The notes under the pieces: model-generated
Databases searched by the model: none
What the model was told of the DNA's origin: nothing
The model's input: only the letters and a program-made list of their open reading frames with translations
Assembly: GCF_004798865.1 (NCBI RefSeq)
Contig: NW_025335505.1
Span: 25,775,550-25,839,549, forward strand
Source: Varanus komodoensis
Lineage: Eukaryota > Chordata > Lepidosauria > Squamata > Varanidae
Length of the DNA: 64,000 nt
Direction: 5' to 3'
Shown: piece by piece, positions 10,901 to 23,801 of the stretch
How positions within the stretch are numbered: position 1 is the stretch's first letter
Layout of the letters: each line of letters starts with the position of its first letter
Position numbers and translations under genes: made by a program

Positions 10901-12609
10901 TCCACAAATCTATGAAACTGCCTTTCCAATTTCTGGAGGCAGAGAGAAGAATGAAAATTGACAACAGAGGGGAAAATATGCTGGGGTTATGTTCAGCCAT
11001 ACCAGACTAGTTTATCACAGCAAGAATGAGTTGCAATGAGCCTTCTGGTTGGGTGTTCTCCCATTCCCATTCTCCAACACAGCTATGGAAGAAGTTCAGA
11101 AGTCTTAGTTCTGATTTCAAACAAGCATGCTTTAGCCCATCACCCAAACTCTAAACTGTAGCCAATATTCACTATAGTTAATTTAATGTAGACAGATTTC
11201 CAGCCCATGTTTGAAGGTGGCTTGTTTCAGATATACCATAGCTGAGTCTAACCACAGTTTCTTGGGTTCTAATGACATGCCAGGCTACACTACATGTGAT
11301 CTTAACCAAAAGGCCAAAGATTTGGGTTTTGGTTTTTGCAGTGACACATTCAAACACAGACCCCTGCCTGCAGTCTGGAGTGGTATTATCCAGGAAAAGC
11401 TTCACTGCTTGGTACAACTAACACTAAATTTCTGCCACTGAGAGCTCCAAAATTGAATTCAGCCCTCCAGTGGAGGGAAGATGGTGGAATAAGCTGCAGT
11501 ATGTGTTTTGATTTCCTGAGCTCCTTCTCCTGTGCCCTGAATGTTCTGTGGACTCCTTAGAAGATACCAAAATAAATCAAAACAAAACCACTATATTTCA
11601 AGGTATCTTTTATAAAGAATTGCTTTTCGAGGACAATGTGTTGGGATTTAATTGTGGGAAGTGAGGATGCAAGGAGTGAAAAGATACAGGTGTCCGGATA
11701 AGGAAAGGAATTCAGAACCAGTAACATTCAAACAGAGTAGTATAGATAATTATGTTTTGCTTTCCAAAAGAGCCACAATTTCCCTATAGAACTGTTTCAT
11801 TCCTTTCTGCACAAAAGTAACCGAGCAAATATTCCCTGGACTGAAAATGAAGGATAAAGCTAATAAAATTAATAATCCTTCAGCTGCTGAACAGAGACTG
11901 CCAAACAGAACTGTGGAGCTGCTGGGGGAATGCTGTGTGCTAACTAGCCAGACAGTCTAAATTGTCTTTGAGCATTTGGATTTCATTCTTAAGAAGTTGA
12001 TTCATTTGGAATACAAACTCTAACACAGTTTTATACCTCCAATAACACAACCTAAGGAAGAGCAGAGCAAGCTTAATTATGTGTTACAAAATAGTTGAGA
12101 GAGCTAAAGAAACAAGAATGTTTGCTCATGCAAAAAGCTTTGTACTGAGATTTTGTGAAGTTGTGTATTGCCTGTTTCCCTATTGGGGCCACACCCTAAC
12201 TAGAGCTCTATCTTTTGAACAAAACACCAGCAAAAAGTATTATTACATCCTATTGTTGGAGACATAGAACTGAAATCAATCCAAGGTCTGTTTAGCAATG
12301 AATACTGTAAGAAGATTGTCTTAACTTTTAGCCATAGAATTCCAGCTCTAACTATGAAAAGGAAGACCCAAGTAGTTCAGAGAGGTGTGCTCCCATTCCA
12401 GCATTTCAAAGATGTAGTCATTAAACCTCTATTTGCCTCAGAAAGGGAGAATGTGAGGAGTCAGCTCCTTCCACATAACCCAAAATTTTCTCAAGTGCTG
12501 AAAAAGGCAGATCTCAGTGTAGAGAATCAATGGTACCCAAAGGAGGTATACAAACTGTAGAGGAAACAACCCAATAAATCAAAACAAACCATGGGTGCAT
12601 GGAGTAAGG
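10901..12609. other. Unassigned stretch
   Basis: No repeat family or exon recognised; ORFs up to 79 codons without known motifs. Confidence 0.35.
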
Positions 12610-13955
12610 AAATTGAGAAGAAAGTCCTGTTGCTTACCAGTAACTGTTGTTCCTGAAGTGATCATCTGTGCATTCACACATACGGTCTCTGTGCCTGCAT
12701 GCAGCCTATTGTCAGGAAGAGTCGATAGCCAAGTATTAGTTTGGGTGTGAACCCCTCCCCTTCCTATTCCCTGCATCCACGGGCCATCCATCAGGCCCAT
12801 TCCTTCAGTTCCACTGAGACTGCCTATAGGTCCCAGGACTGAGGGAGGAGTGTTGTATGGCCCCTGTGTCCCCTATGGAAGGGAGCTAGCTATCTTCAGT
12901 TTGACACCAAGTGGGACCAGTGGGTGGGTAGTATAAATGCACAGATGATCACTTAAAGAACAACAGTTTCAGGTAAGCAACCTGGCTTGTTTCTTCATGG
13001 TCTCTGTGCATCACACATATGTGCAACTAGTAGGCTTAATCTGGAGAGGATGGTGGGATGGTGTCATCACCAGAAGGTTGCAAAGAGAACTGCCCCGCCA
13101 AAGGAACAGTCTGACCTTGCCTGGAAGTTTAGCCTGTACCACTTGACAGACACTGAGGATGTGGACCATGTAGCTGCTTTGCAAAGGTCCTGCAAAGAAA
13201 TTCCCATTAGGAAGGCTGTGGGTATCTCCATTGCTCATGTGGAGTGGACTCTGAGATAGGCTAAGAGCTGTAGACTGACCAGGGTGCTTCTTTCTGAACA
13301 GGTAAAGGAGGACTTTAGCCCCTTTTTGGAAGAGCGTATGTAGAGATCAGAAGATGTGCTCAGTCATGGTGTCCCATGAGTCAAAGGCCTCCTGTTGCAC
13401 ATTGACTAGGTAAGGCTTTCTCATTGATCATTTCAAGGGGGCATCAAGGATGGTTCTGACACCCTGTGGCTATGGGCTTATGGTGCACTGTGCCATGCCA
13501 TAAGGCTGACAGGGTTGATGTCAGGGTGGAGGATTTAGCCCTGGTCTCGTGATATCCGGCCTGGACTGTGAGGGAAACAGAGGACTTTCCCATGGCTGAA
13601 GCACAGAAGTCTAACAAAATGCAATCTGTTGCTCACACATGAATGTTGAGGCTTATGTGGTTGTTAGTGAACATGAAGTTCATTAAGAGGTGGTGGCTGA
13701 GTGGGGAGCGAAGGAGTAGCAAGTGGTAGAGAGGAAAAGGTAAGAAATGCTGAAAATAATACTCAAGTGGAGGAGAAAAGTGCTTCCCAATCTCCGCATG
13801 GACGTGGTCAAAAAGGAACTGGGGGAATGGGTGGGAGCCTTTCCATGGATGCAGAGAACAGGAAGGGGAGGGACTCCTGCCCAAACTAACACTTGGCTGT
13901 AGAATCTTCCCAACAACCTGTGTGTGATGCACAGAGACCACGAAGTAGAACTGTA
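12610..13955. repeat. Old unclassified repeat with two sets of inverted arms
   Basis: GTTGCTTACCAGTAACTGTTGTTCC and TGATCATCTGTGCAT (about 12631-12682) recur inverted at about 12937-12985 (ATGCACAGATGATCA, AACAACAGTTTCAGGTAAGC). A second pair, TGGTCTCTGTGCATCACACA (about 12998-13017), recurs inverted at about 13921-13940 (TGTGATGCACAGAGACCACG). The 900 bp between the second pair has no intact ORF with a known domain. It looks like a mobile element with complex inverted ends. I recognise the arm motif as recurrent in reptile DNA but cannot assign a family. Confidence 0.5.
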
Positions 13956-13959
13956 CTTT

Positions 13960-16935
13960 AGATTCATTTGACTGGTCAATGTCAGAAGAACTCTTAAGCA
14001 TCTTCACCAAACTTCCCAGTAAGAAACAATGCATTTTCATCACTAAATTAGCTAAGTTAGAATACAGGTTGATTCAAATTCAACAACCCAATCAAAGAAA
14101 TATACTGGATTCACCTGCTAATCAACACCTCGACCCATACATGGTTTCACCTGTTGTATATACAGCTAAAAGGATGGCCACCCAGGAACTTTTAAATCTG
14201 TAGATGCCAAGCTTCAAAGTCCACCACCCATGGAGTATGACAGAGTCAGTCACAACCTAGACCACAAGAATGCAAAGTCCTGACTAAGCTATTAGGCATT
14301 AGACACTCCAGGAATGGGCAGTCCCCTCCTGGGACTGGAAAAGCTACAAAAACCCATAGGCTGGGCCCCTATGGAAATGAAGAATGGTAGTGCTGTTGTT
14401 GTTTAAACAAGACAGAGCATTTAAACAGAGTGGAAGTACATGTCCAGAACCCTAAAGGACACTGGGCTATATGTGTTGTCTTGGAATATAGCAGGGTGGC
14501 ATTCAAAGCAGCATAACATACAATTATTGAATTATACTGAATGCTTTGATGTCATCTTGCTGCAAGAAACTTGGCACTGTGAACCTGTAACACTTAATGG
14601 TTACAAATGCTTTTCTTTACCATTTCTTCTAAGAAAGGTAGTAGGGCCAGCGGTGGACTAGTTTGCTTTATTCTGACAAAGTTTGAGGTAAGCACAACAG
14701 CTATGAGCCCATGCAATTCTATTGTAATGGTTGTTTATCTTACTTTCCTGAAAACTCATCTCATGCTGGTCAATGTGTATATACCACCCTGTTCAAAAAT
14801 ATCACTGTTGCATGCTAATTGGGTAGAATTTCAGAATTATATTGAATCTCTTGAACTGTCAACTGACATAGTATTTACTGTTGATAGAGATTTAAATGCT
14901 TGGTTGGGTGCTGATGATGTGTATAACAATTATGATCAGATTCTGGAGCGAGATGGTTACCCAGAACGTGATTTCTCTCAATCTTCCGAGGGTATTAGAT
15001 ATGGCAGATAGTGATTGACCTGGGAAATATACCCATTTTACTAGTTTTGGGGGGTCGTGTGATTGATTATGCTGCCATCACTCACTTTGTGTATAAGCAA
15101 GCCACTGAGTGTAAGCTTTGTTTTAATATAGAAAGTGCTTTTCTTCCATTAATGATATTATCATAGCCCAAACAAGGAATCTTACCTGAAAACCTAACAT
15201 ATCTCTAAAGCAGAGCTGGATGTAACTACTGGCAGGAGAAGAAAATGAATTTAGCTATAACTCACCTCCTACATATGGAGGACCTAACAGCTTCCAATGC
15301 TATAATCTTCTCTACTACTTCTGCTCCTAAGACCATAAATTTATTTAATACTCTGACTGATAGACTGAAATATCAATTGAGATTTAATAGGAAGAATAAT
15401 GGCTCAAGGAATACTCAAGCACCTTACCAGTGGTTCAACAGTGAGTGTAAAGAGGCTAAAAGACAGCTGGCAAGACTCTGTCATAGATATAGGCAGGGCT
15501 TTTTTTGTCATAGAATGCACCGGAACAGCATTCCGGCACCTTTTTTTCAATGGATTTTACAAAGTGATTTTGGCGTACCAGATCAGCAGCAAACATCATT
15601 AACATAGTGCCTACAGGCTGCTATTGTGTCTGCGATCTGCTAGTGAGAGATAGCTGCTCAGGACACTGCTCCGCTGCTTGGCTTGGGATTGGTGTGTATG
15701 CTTACTGCCGGCGGCGATGTGAGTTCCGGCACCTTTTTTTTTTTTTTTTACAAAAAAAGTACTGGATATAGGTATTCCAATTCACGCCTTTTGACTAATG
15801 AATACATATGTTTCCTTTAGACAAAACTATAAACTTCTGATAGAAGGGAAAAACAAAGCATAGAAGCAAGCATGGCAAATGTTAATAGAGGCTTCTCATG
15901 ACAGGGATACCTGTCTTTTTGGTGTATAATAACAGGCTTGCTAGGAAATGGTTGCACAGTCCCTGAATGCACTAGTGGACCTAGTGAGTAGATGCAATTT
16001 TATTGGCCATTCTAACAGGGGCACAGTAAGGATACCACCCAGATAATGAGAATTGTACGAAACCTACCTGAGTGGCCCCCAGTAAAATCAGCTGAGGTTA
16101 AGAACCTCATTCTTCAGCTGAAAAGTAACAAAGCACCAGGCATTGATTTTCTACCTCCAGAAATTCTGAAATGCAACTTTGATTGGTGTACCCCTCACCA
16201 GGTAATTTTGTTCACATTTATTGATTCAACAAGGGAAACTATCAGAAGCCTGGAATACTGTGGTAGTTGTCCCCATATTTAAAAGGCCCCACACTGGAGC
16301 CAGCTAATTGTCACCCAATTAGCTTGTTATGTGTAATTAGGAAATCATAACCAAGGGATCTTTATAACAAGCTAGATAACTGGATAACTGATTAAACTAT
16401 CCTGACAGACAAGCAAGCAGGATTCAAACTAGGTAGATCCACAGTGGATCACTGGTTTGTCCTAGTTCATTTAATTGATAAATATGCTAGGAGACCAGGT
16501 GGTATGTTGTATGCAGCTTTTATTGATCCACTGACTACATTTGGCTCAATTTCCCATAGTGGGCTCTGAAAAAAATTAAATCTCCTAACTACAAACAAAA
16601 GACTTCTCTTTTTGATTGTATGCTTATACAACAACACCTGGCTGAAGGTGTGATGCTCCAAAGATAGACAACTCACTTGACCTGTGCTTGTTTCAAAAGG
16701 AGTCAAGCAAGGCAGCATTTTGGCTCCTGCACTGTTTAGTCGATAGATAAATGACATTGCTAGGAACCTAATTTCTCCTGCATTCCATGCTGCTAAATTG
16801 GCTACAAAACACATATGATGCTGTACTCCTATCCCAACCCACAATGGGATTAAGAAGATTACTGAGGACATTCTCCAAGTATTGCCATGAAGAACACCTG
16901 GTTGTTACCTATAAAAAATCTAAAGTCGTGGTGTT
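13960..16935 (+). mobile_element. Decayed APE-type LINE of uncertain clade
   Basis: ORF2 remnants run in order. The endonuclease start is LYVLSWNIAGW with LLQETWHC (14440-14600), then LVNVYIPPC and the DLNAWLG motif (about 14767-14910). Reverse transcriptase pieces follow: LKSNKAPGIDFLPPEILKC (16104-16160), QAGF (near 16420), GGMLYAAFIDP (16500-16530), GVKQG and ILAPALFS (about 16700-16740). The ORF at 13979-14203 just upstream may be an ORF1 end. Stops and frameshifts are frequent. The wording fits neither L1, L2, CR1 nor BovB as I know them; the I/Jockey group is possible. A second copy lies at 57430-58140 on the minus strand. A MITE (15494-15764) splits it. Confidence 0.65.
15494..15764. 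mobile_element. hAT-like MITE with 8-bp target-site duplication
   Basis: Terminal inverted repeats CAGGGCTTTTTTTGT (15494-15508) and ACAAAAAAAGTACTG (15750-15764) match at 13 of 15 positions. The flanks are perfect 8-bp duplications, GATATAGG, at 15486-15493 and 15765-15772. An 8-bp duplication with CAG-starting ends is the signature of hAT transposons. Subterminal GCACCGGAAC and GTTCCGGCACC are also inverted relative to each other. At 271 bp it has no transposase, so it moved with enzyme from elsewhere. It sits inside the older LINE. Confidence 0.85.
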
Positions 16936-18619
16936 CCATTACCTGAAGGTGTTTAAATATTAGCATATACACATCACAAGTGCATAAGTGAGTAATGTGC
17001 ATATCTGAGATAACATGAGTGTGCTGTATGTGAATGCGCATGCACAGCTGTGTTAACATAGCCCCCGCCACCTCAACAGTCACCCAATAAGCACTAAAGG
17101 TTGGGCACCCCGACTGAAAACCTCATGGGACACAGAGAGGAGAGGCAAAAGGGCAGCAGCTGTGTTTCCACTGTGGGTAGAAGTTAGATGGTAGAGTTAT
17201 ATCTCTGCCATACTCTCCACACATGTATTAGCTGCTTTGAAGATAATTTCCTACAGCCTATCAAGTAAGGGTGCAGCCAAGTAATGGTTAAATAACACGG
17301 TCCACCTCTTCCTTGTCATATGCAATTCCCATCCATTAAAAGCAGAAAAGCAAGCAAACTTGGATTTCTGGACACCTTTTGTTTCTGAGCACTACTGATT
17401 TTCATATGCAACTGCCGCTCTGTGGTCACAACTCAATGAATGCAGTGCAGTGTCCATGATCTCTTATTGGCAAGCTGCATAGTACACAACATGCATGCTG
17501 CGCTGTGTTTGGCAGAATGTGTTTTGTTCACTTTTGGAAAGGAAGCTAAAATCGAGCAAGTCAAAGCTTGGAGACAGTACAGGGCAGTTCAGCAAACAAT
17601 ATTTCAAACATAAATGCAGCAACATTGAGTCACATACCCAGGTCCAGATTTAGCAATACCATCTGATCAAACAGCACTAGATTAAGTGCACCATAATTAG
17701 GTTGGCCACAACAATCAGGGAAGTAAATACACAGGCAACCCAGGATCAGAGTGTCTTCCCTTCCTATGTGACAATCATTTACAGGACATTTCCCAATCTC
17801 AAGCACTGCAATTTTGGGCACAGCTTAGATTTTGCCCATTCCTGGCTAGCCCTTCAGGATCCTTGACGGCTCTCTCAATCAATCAGCTCAGTTTTCCATA
17901 TGGTTGTCTGAAAATAATCTTGATCCTGCCAACTGTCTTTTCCCTTCTTTATTTTATGGTGTTCATTGGACCAAAATCCCTTTTTAAACTTTGGTTGAAT
18001 CTTATTAACGCCCTGGAATTCACATCCACATTATTCTGAGCCTAATACCAAGGCAAGGCACTATGTACCTGCTGAAATCTTTCAAGTTCTGACCACACAA
18101 GGCAGACACCCTTTTCCAAAATCACTTGGTTGTATGGCATGTCCTGTTAGTCCTGGGTTCATCCATTGCCTCTAGCTGCACCAAAATCACTCAAAAGCCT
18201 TGTAACTTGGACTTCTGTTTGACCTTCACTAGACCCCTTCTGTTTACCAGGGCTCTCTTTGTGCTGAAGCAGCCATCTACCTGCATCCTCTTTGGAGAAT
18301 TCATTCCATTTGTTGAAAACACACTTAATTGCAACGCACAGTTCAGTATCCACTTCCTGTAGCTTGTGCTCTTATCTCTCCTCTCCTCTCCAGCAATCTC
18401 TTCTCAGCTTCCCTAGTTATCACCAATGGAATTCTCTCCTCACTGTCTCTACTATTCTGTGCTGACAGTCTTGTTAAATAATGTGATTAATGTTAATGTC
18501 AGTGTTACCATTAGTACTTTTCACATTTAATGTCTTTCTGACTTCACTGCTTACAGTTCTTCACACACATATGCAGCCAAATGTACTATATGAAAAACTG
18601 AAACGCTGCATAATATTCA
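16936..18619. other. Unassigned stretch
   Basis: No repeat family or exon recognised. Overlapping short ORFs near 18126-18362 on both strands show no known motif. Confidence 0.35.
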
Positions 18620-18624
18620 GTGTA

Positions 18625-18708
18625 ATTGATGAAGTGGGTTATACTTTGTGAAAGCTTGTGCTTGAATACATTTGTTAGTCTTTAAGATTTCACAAGACTC
18701 CTCATTGT
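18625..18708 (+). repeat. Sauropsid interspersed repeat end
   Basis: GAAGTGGGTTATACTTTGTG, AAAGCTTGTGCTTGAATACA and TTTGTTAGTCTTTAAGATTT, then CACAAGACTCCTCATTGT. I recognise this as the diverged end of a repeat common in reptile genomes. I cannot name its class with confidence. Confidence 0.45.
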
Positions 18709-20280
18709 ACTCAGTGTTGGTTCCAGATTTTGGAGGACCCTTGAGCAACATACCTTCTCACCGTCATTGTCACCAGCTGCTACTGTTCTTCATCTTCTTT
18801 CTCGGCACTGTCACCACTTGCTTGCAATTGTTTGCAAGGACCGGTGATCAAGAAGACAGTGGCATTTACTGTTCCTGTGTCTCACTGCTAACACTGTGTG
18901 AGCCACAGTAAGAGGCAAGTGCACAAACAGGTTGTCGGTATCAACCTGAGGTACAAGCCACGGGGGTTCTGTCCATGTGTGTGGACCTTCAGTGGGTGTC
19001 CAACTATGTCTACCCTACATAATGGACCTGGTTGTCAAGACTGATTGTATAGTTCAGCCCATTTTGGTACAAAAGCTGATCATGTAATTCATCATGCTGC
19101 ATTGTGTATCTTTGCTTCTGCTTGGCTGAATAATCTTCACTGGTCTTTCAAATCCTCACATTATCTCTACATTTCATTGTTTTGTTCAGCCAAGAGCTTT
19201 CCCAGTTCTCTCATGAAAATACAAAACCAAGCCTTCACTGTAGATATCTTGATGGACCTCCCATGTTGCTGTTTACCTGTCCTCTCTTTTCTCCACCCCC
19301 TTAAAATGGGTTTCCTATCACTATGAAAGAACTCCTACCTACACCCACTTATATATTCAAGTATATTTTCTAAGACATCCTCTGCATTCAAATTTATTTC
19401 AGTCTCTGAAATACCCCAGTGTTTCCATATATACTTTTCAGTCACTGTGAGTAAGATTAGTGGGCAAGATTACTCCTTTCTAAGTCTTATCACCCAATAT
19501 GCTTGATCCAGTACATTTACCTTTGAAGATAGTATGAAGATAGGAAAACAAAAAGAATCATTATTCTAGTGTCAGGAAACAGCAGTGGCCCAAACATTTT
19601 GCCATTCTGTAGCTATAGATCAAACTATTGAGAATCATGATTTAAAAGCCTACTATCGATGCAAAACATCAGTGGATTTTTGTACATGTCCCTTCATATT
19701 ATTTATATATTATACTTCCTCATAATTTAATTTCCAGTAAGGTATTACACTAAACTGTTGGAGTTTGTGCATATAATATTGCAAAACTCACAGTTCGTGG
19801 TCACAGTAACAACGCCTCTTATTTTCCTGTCATCCCCAACTGTGAATCTAGGAAGCAGAGACAGCTCCCTCTAAATTTATTTTATTTGCAATATTTATGC
19901 ATACTATCTATATGTAATAAAATTCCTGAACTGTAAGCTATAAAAAGGAAGTAGGGGGAAATAATCAAAATCTTAAAACAAGTTATACCAAAAGAACTGT
20001 CACTGGTCAGTCAAGAAAAGCTTGTTTATCTAAAAATGTCTTCAGCAAGCTCAAAAAATGAAACATCACAGTCACATGACATTAACAGGCAGGAGATTCA
20101 GAAAGGGATCCTGTTCACCAAAAGCTTTACATTTGCTTCTGCAGGCTTTGAAAGGTGTTGCCAATGTTTGATTTTATTTTAAAGGCTATTATCTTGTAAT
20201 AGCCTGGAAAGATTAGGGGACTAAACTTAGGAGCTTGGGAGATCAAAGGTAGGGTGCCCACAAAAAATACTCTGTTTGTC
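18709..20280. other. Unassigned stretch
   Basis: No repeat family or exon recognised; AT-rich from about 19360 on. Confidence 0.35.
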
Positions 20281-21660
20281 TAGGGCATATTATTATTTAT
20301 GACTAAAGTGAAAAGCATTGGACCTAATATAGATCTGTGTAGGACCTCACTTTTTCTGTGCCTCTATTGGGAGAAATTAGCCTTTAGTCCTACTATATAC
20401 TTTCTATTCTTTAATCAGTTACTGATCCTAAGAGAATCTTCCTTCTTATTGCATGACTACCAAGTTTGCTCAGGAACCTTTAGTGAGGGGCTTTGATTGA
20501 GAATTTCATGTTTTGTCATCACTATCTGCCATAGTTCCTAAAACTTCCTTCCTGAATACATGAATTCAGGAACAGGAATATGTCTTGTATTCTCAGTTGT
20601 GAAGATAGATGAAAAGAATTCATTCAGCTTCTCTCGTCAAGTCTCCTTATCCTCCTTCAGTACTCCTTTAACTCTATTATCTTCCAGTGGTCCAATTGCT
20701 TCTCTAATGAGTTTCTTGCTTTGGATATATTTAAAGAAGTCTTTATCATTAGCACTATGCTCCTCATTTTTCTCTTCTCTTCTCTTCTCTTCTCTTCTCT
20801 TCTCTTCTCTTCTCCTTTCTTTCTTTTTTGCTTCTTTTATTGTCTGCTTACATCTTTGCACAACCATGTGCTCCTTTTCGTTTCCTTCATTTGGGCAAGA
20901 CTTTCATTTTCTGAAGGAAGCTTTCTTTTCTCTTAATAGCTTCCTTGACCTTGCTCCGCTTTAACCATGTTGCCTCTTCTAACTTGCAGCATACTAGCCT
21001 GATATTATTGCATTCTTAAGGAATCCCCAAGCATTTTAAGGGATTTAACATGCTTGACTGCTCCTTCTAACTTTCTTTTTACCAGTTCCCTCATTTTAGA
21101 AGGAACTTGTCTGAAGTCAAATGTGGCTGTGTTTGACCTCTTTGGTGATTTTCCACTTAAATGTATATTAAATCTGGCAGCACAGTAGGTAATGTTTTTA
21201 ACTGGTTCAACAACATGTACATCTTATTATTAGATCCTTGACAACACTGCTCCTCTTCTCCCAGATTAAATCCAGCACTGTCTCCCCTCTGGTTGGTTCC
21301 ACGACCAGCTATTCTAGGGCACAGTCATTAAGGACAGTCAGAAATGCAACCTCTTTATCAGACCTGGAACATGTATTTATCCCATCAATGTGGGAATAGA
21401 TGTACATCTATATCCCATGATTTGGAATACTGGAATGCAAAATTATTTATTTACACTGATCCACAACAGTCATTCTTCACTGCTCTTCAGTTCTTTTAAC
21501 CTCATACAAAGACTTTCACGTTCACTCATTCTCATTGTCAAACGCTGCTTTCTGGCATTAGAAATATTTCTGATCAACAGACCTCCCTTTTTCATGTATC
21601 TTCTCTATTGATCACTGTCCATAGATACCAATATCTTTCTTACAAGAAGCAGTGTATCTT
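20281..21660 (-). mobile_element. CR1-type LINE, ORF2 fragment
   Basis: Read on the minus strand from high to low coordinates. Endonuclease-to-RT linker text LVVEPTRGETVLDLIW lies near 21260-21310. A long lysine/glutamate linker and DKDFFKYIQSKKLIREAIGPL lie at 20680-20750, and the RT motif RSILGPMLFTLVINN at about 20297-20345 matches CR1 QGSILGPMLFNIFIND. RT sequence between about 20500 and 20575 is missing, which suggests an internal deletion. Several stops; an old copy. A TTCTC microsatellite has grown inside it. Confidence 0.7.
20771..20814. repeat. (TCTCT)n pentamer microsatellite inside CR1
   Basis: About nine TCTCT units. On the minus strand it still reads as an open KRREE-type repeat in the CR1 linker, so it most likely grew from a purine-rich lysine/glutamate codon run. 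Confidence 0.85.
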
Positions 21661-22479
21661 CTTTCAGTCATGTCGAAAGGATAAATAATAACATTCCCCA
21701 ATCAGGAGCATTACTCTTGGCCTATTTCCCCTGCTTCTTATATGTGTTCATATATACTTAAAGCATCTTTCTTATTTTTCAGCATTTGATTCTGAGAAAT
21801 ATATCTCTCCTTTGCTTTGGTTAATAGAAGGGCATGCCATTAATACTAATTAATTTTATTTATTGTGAGTTGGTAAAAGAATTTGCTCCTAAGCCAAGGA
21901 GTGCCAAACATCCTGCCTGCAATTTCTTACAGCTCTGTAGCAAGTTCCTGAAAACAGGGATTTCAAATGGAAACACTGGCAGGTCTCTCAGCTATGCTAT
22001 AATAAGAAGGGTGTTTTCTTCTACATACTATATGTTGTAAAACAACAGCAGCATGCCAGAATGTGCGTGGAAAACAAAATGGCAGTCCTTTCTAAAACTG
22101 GGCAGGCAGAAGATGAAATGTGAAGAAGAAAATACAGCAGCCCAAGATCAGTAAGACAGTCCTGTTAAAGATTTAGGCACAGACACAGAAAGCTTCAAAA
22201 AACATGCCTTTAAATAATTTTTCTTAGATCAATCCTCTGCAATAAATGGATGCAGAATATTTACATTTTTACCTATGGTGAATGGATGAACACTTTTAGG
22301 GCTTATACCTCCTAGATGCACAAAACAAGAGCAAGACCAACCAGAGGGGAGGTCTCATAAACTAAACCTTCCTCTCTCACATACACCCTTCTTGAAAAGA
22401 TCCTCTTAATAAAGAGCATGCCTGGATCAGCCAGGCTATGATAGAATCCAACTCTGCATTAGTATTCACCAGTTATTCC
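21661..22479. other. Unassigned stretch
   Basis: No repeat or exon recognised. The left part may still be decayed CR1 endonuclease sequence. Confidence 0.3.
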
Positions 22480-22745
22480 ACCCAATGGAGAGTGTAAATT
22501 GTTGGGCTACTCAATCATCCGTATTGAGACTAGTGCTCTTTAACTTGTTCCTAAATGTTTTGGTGTTACAACTGAGCAATGTGGTGGTGAAATTTACTGA
22601 TAATGCCAAACAATTTAGCATTGTGAAAACAAAAGATTATGAGAATCTCCAGAAGGATCTTTCCAGATTGGGAGAATAAGCATTAAAATGGGAAATGTAG
22701 CTCAGTGGCAGCCCTGTGTAAAGTGATATATATTGAGCCAGCACC
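22480..22745 (+). mobile_element. LINE reverse transcriptase fragment
   Basis: The ORF at 22485-22679 reads SVLRLVLFNLFLN, then VVKFTDNAKQF and LQKDLSRLGE. These match the RT block QGSVLGPxLFNIFIND, KFADDTK and LQKDLDRLxEW of CR1-group LINEs. In the catalytic FADD position it has FTDN, so the active site is lost. No ends are visible. Confidence 0.6.
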
Positions 22746-23801
22746 ACTTTCTATGACTTCCATCAGGACGGTCTAGAACCATCTGAAAAGAGGGTCTCCA
22801 TATACAAACACAGAAAGCTAATTAGAGGAATACCATAGTGTATAATATTTAAAACTTCTGAGAAGTCCAGTAGAACCAACAGAGAAAGACTGTACTGATG
22901 CAGGTAAAGCAGTCTCTTTCCTAAAATAATACATGAAGCCTTTTTGAAAATCAGACAGAAATGGGTTTAGCTCATCTATTTTATCCAAGAACACCTGCAG
23001 CTGGTTTGCCAGCACATAGCAACTTGCCTTAAAAAAGGAATATTACAGACTGGCCACAATTATCCAACACAGTGGGATCTATTAACGGTTTTAGTAAACA
23101 TCCAGTGTAAGTCTGAACAGAACTATGTTCTCCTGCAGGGTGTATAGGTATTAAACACATACATAACCCACTGAACCAACTGTTATGGAGCTTCCTGAAC
23201 CAGCCAAAATCAGGCTTTCAAGCATTACCCTCGCACCAGCAAGTCTCTTGTCAACATTCCTGGGCTGCACAAATTTAAAAGTATCCATGATAACAGGACA
23301 ATTATCCTCTACCACCAGAGAGAGAAGATAATGAAAACAAAATTACACATGAAGATTTTATGAGTAGCCATAGAACACAGAGATAACAAATCAAGTCTCT
23401 AGATAGCCTTCTAGATAACATGGCTCTCTCTCCTGTATGCTACTCTGCAGGAAAACCAAGTCTGGGCAAAAGTCTGGCTGTGATAAAGCAGCCAATGTGG
23501 GTTGCTCAAGAGAATGCTTTCTGGCCTATGAATGTTGGGTTCAGTTTCCACCTGCAGTGCTAGAGATAGTATCATGAAACATTATGGACATATTGCTTCA
23601 GCAGTCTATGTTGGGGGCCAGCCTTGAATCCTGTAGCTGATTGATGTGACAATCTCAGATAATCAGTAACCTGAAGGCCTCTTGTAAAAACAGGGCACAT
23701 GTTTAGCATTAATTATCAAATCCCCAGTTATGATGCACTACCTGTTATTCCTAGATAATTTTATAGACTTGTTCTGTACTCACAGCAATGAAAATATCTA
23801 A
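22746..23801. other. Unassigned stretch
   Basis: No repeat family or exon recognised. Confidence 0.35.

Noticed and set aside
20560-20964. Plus-strand ORF of 134 codons rich in serine and leucine
   Set aside because: Antisense of the CR1 linker and its TCTCT array.
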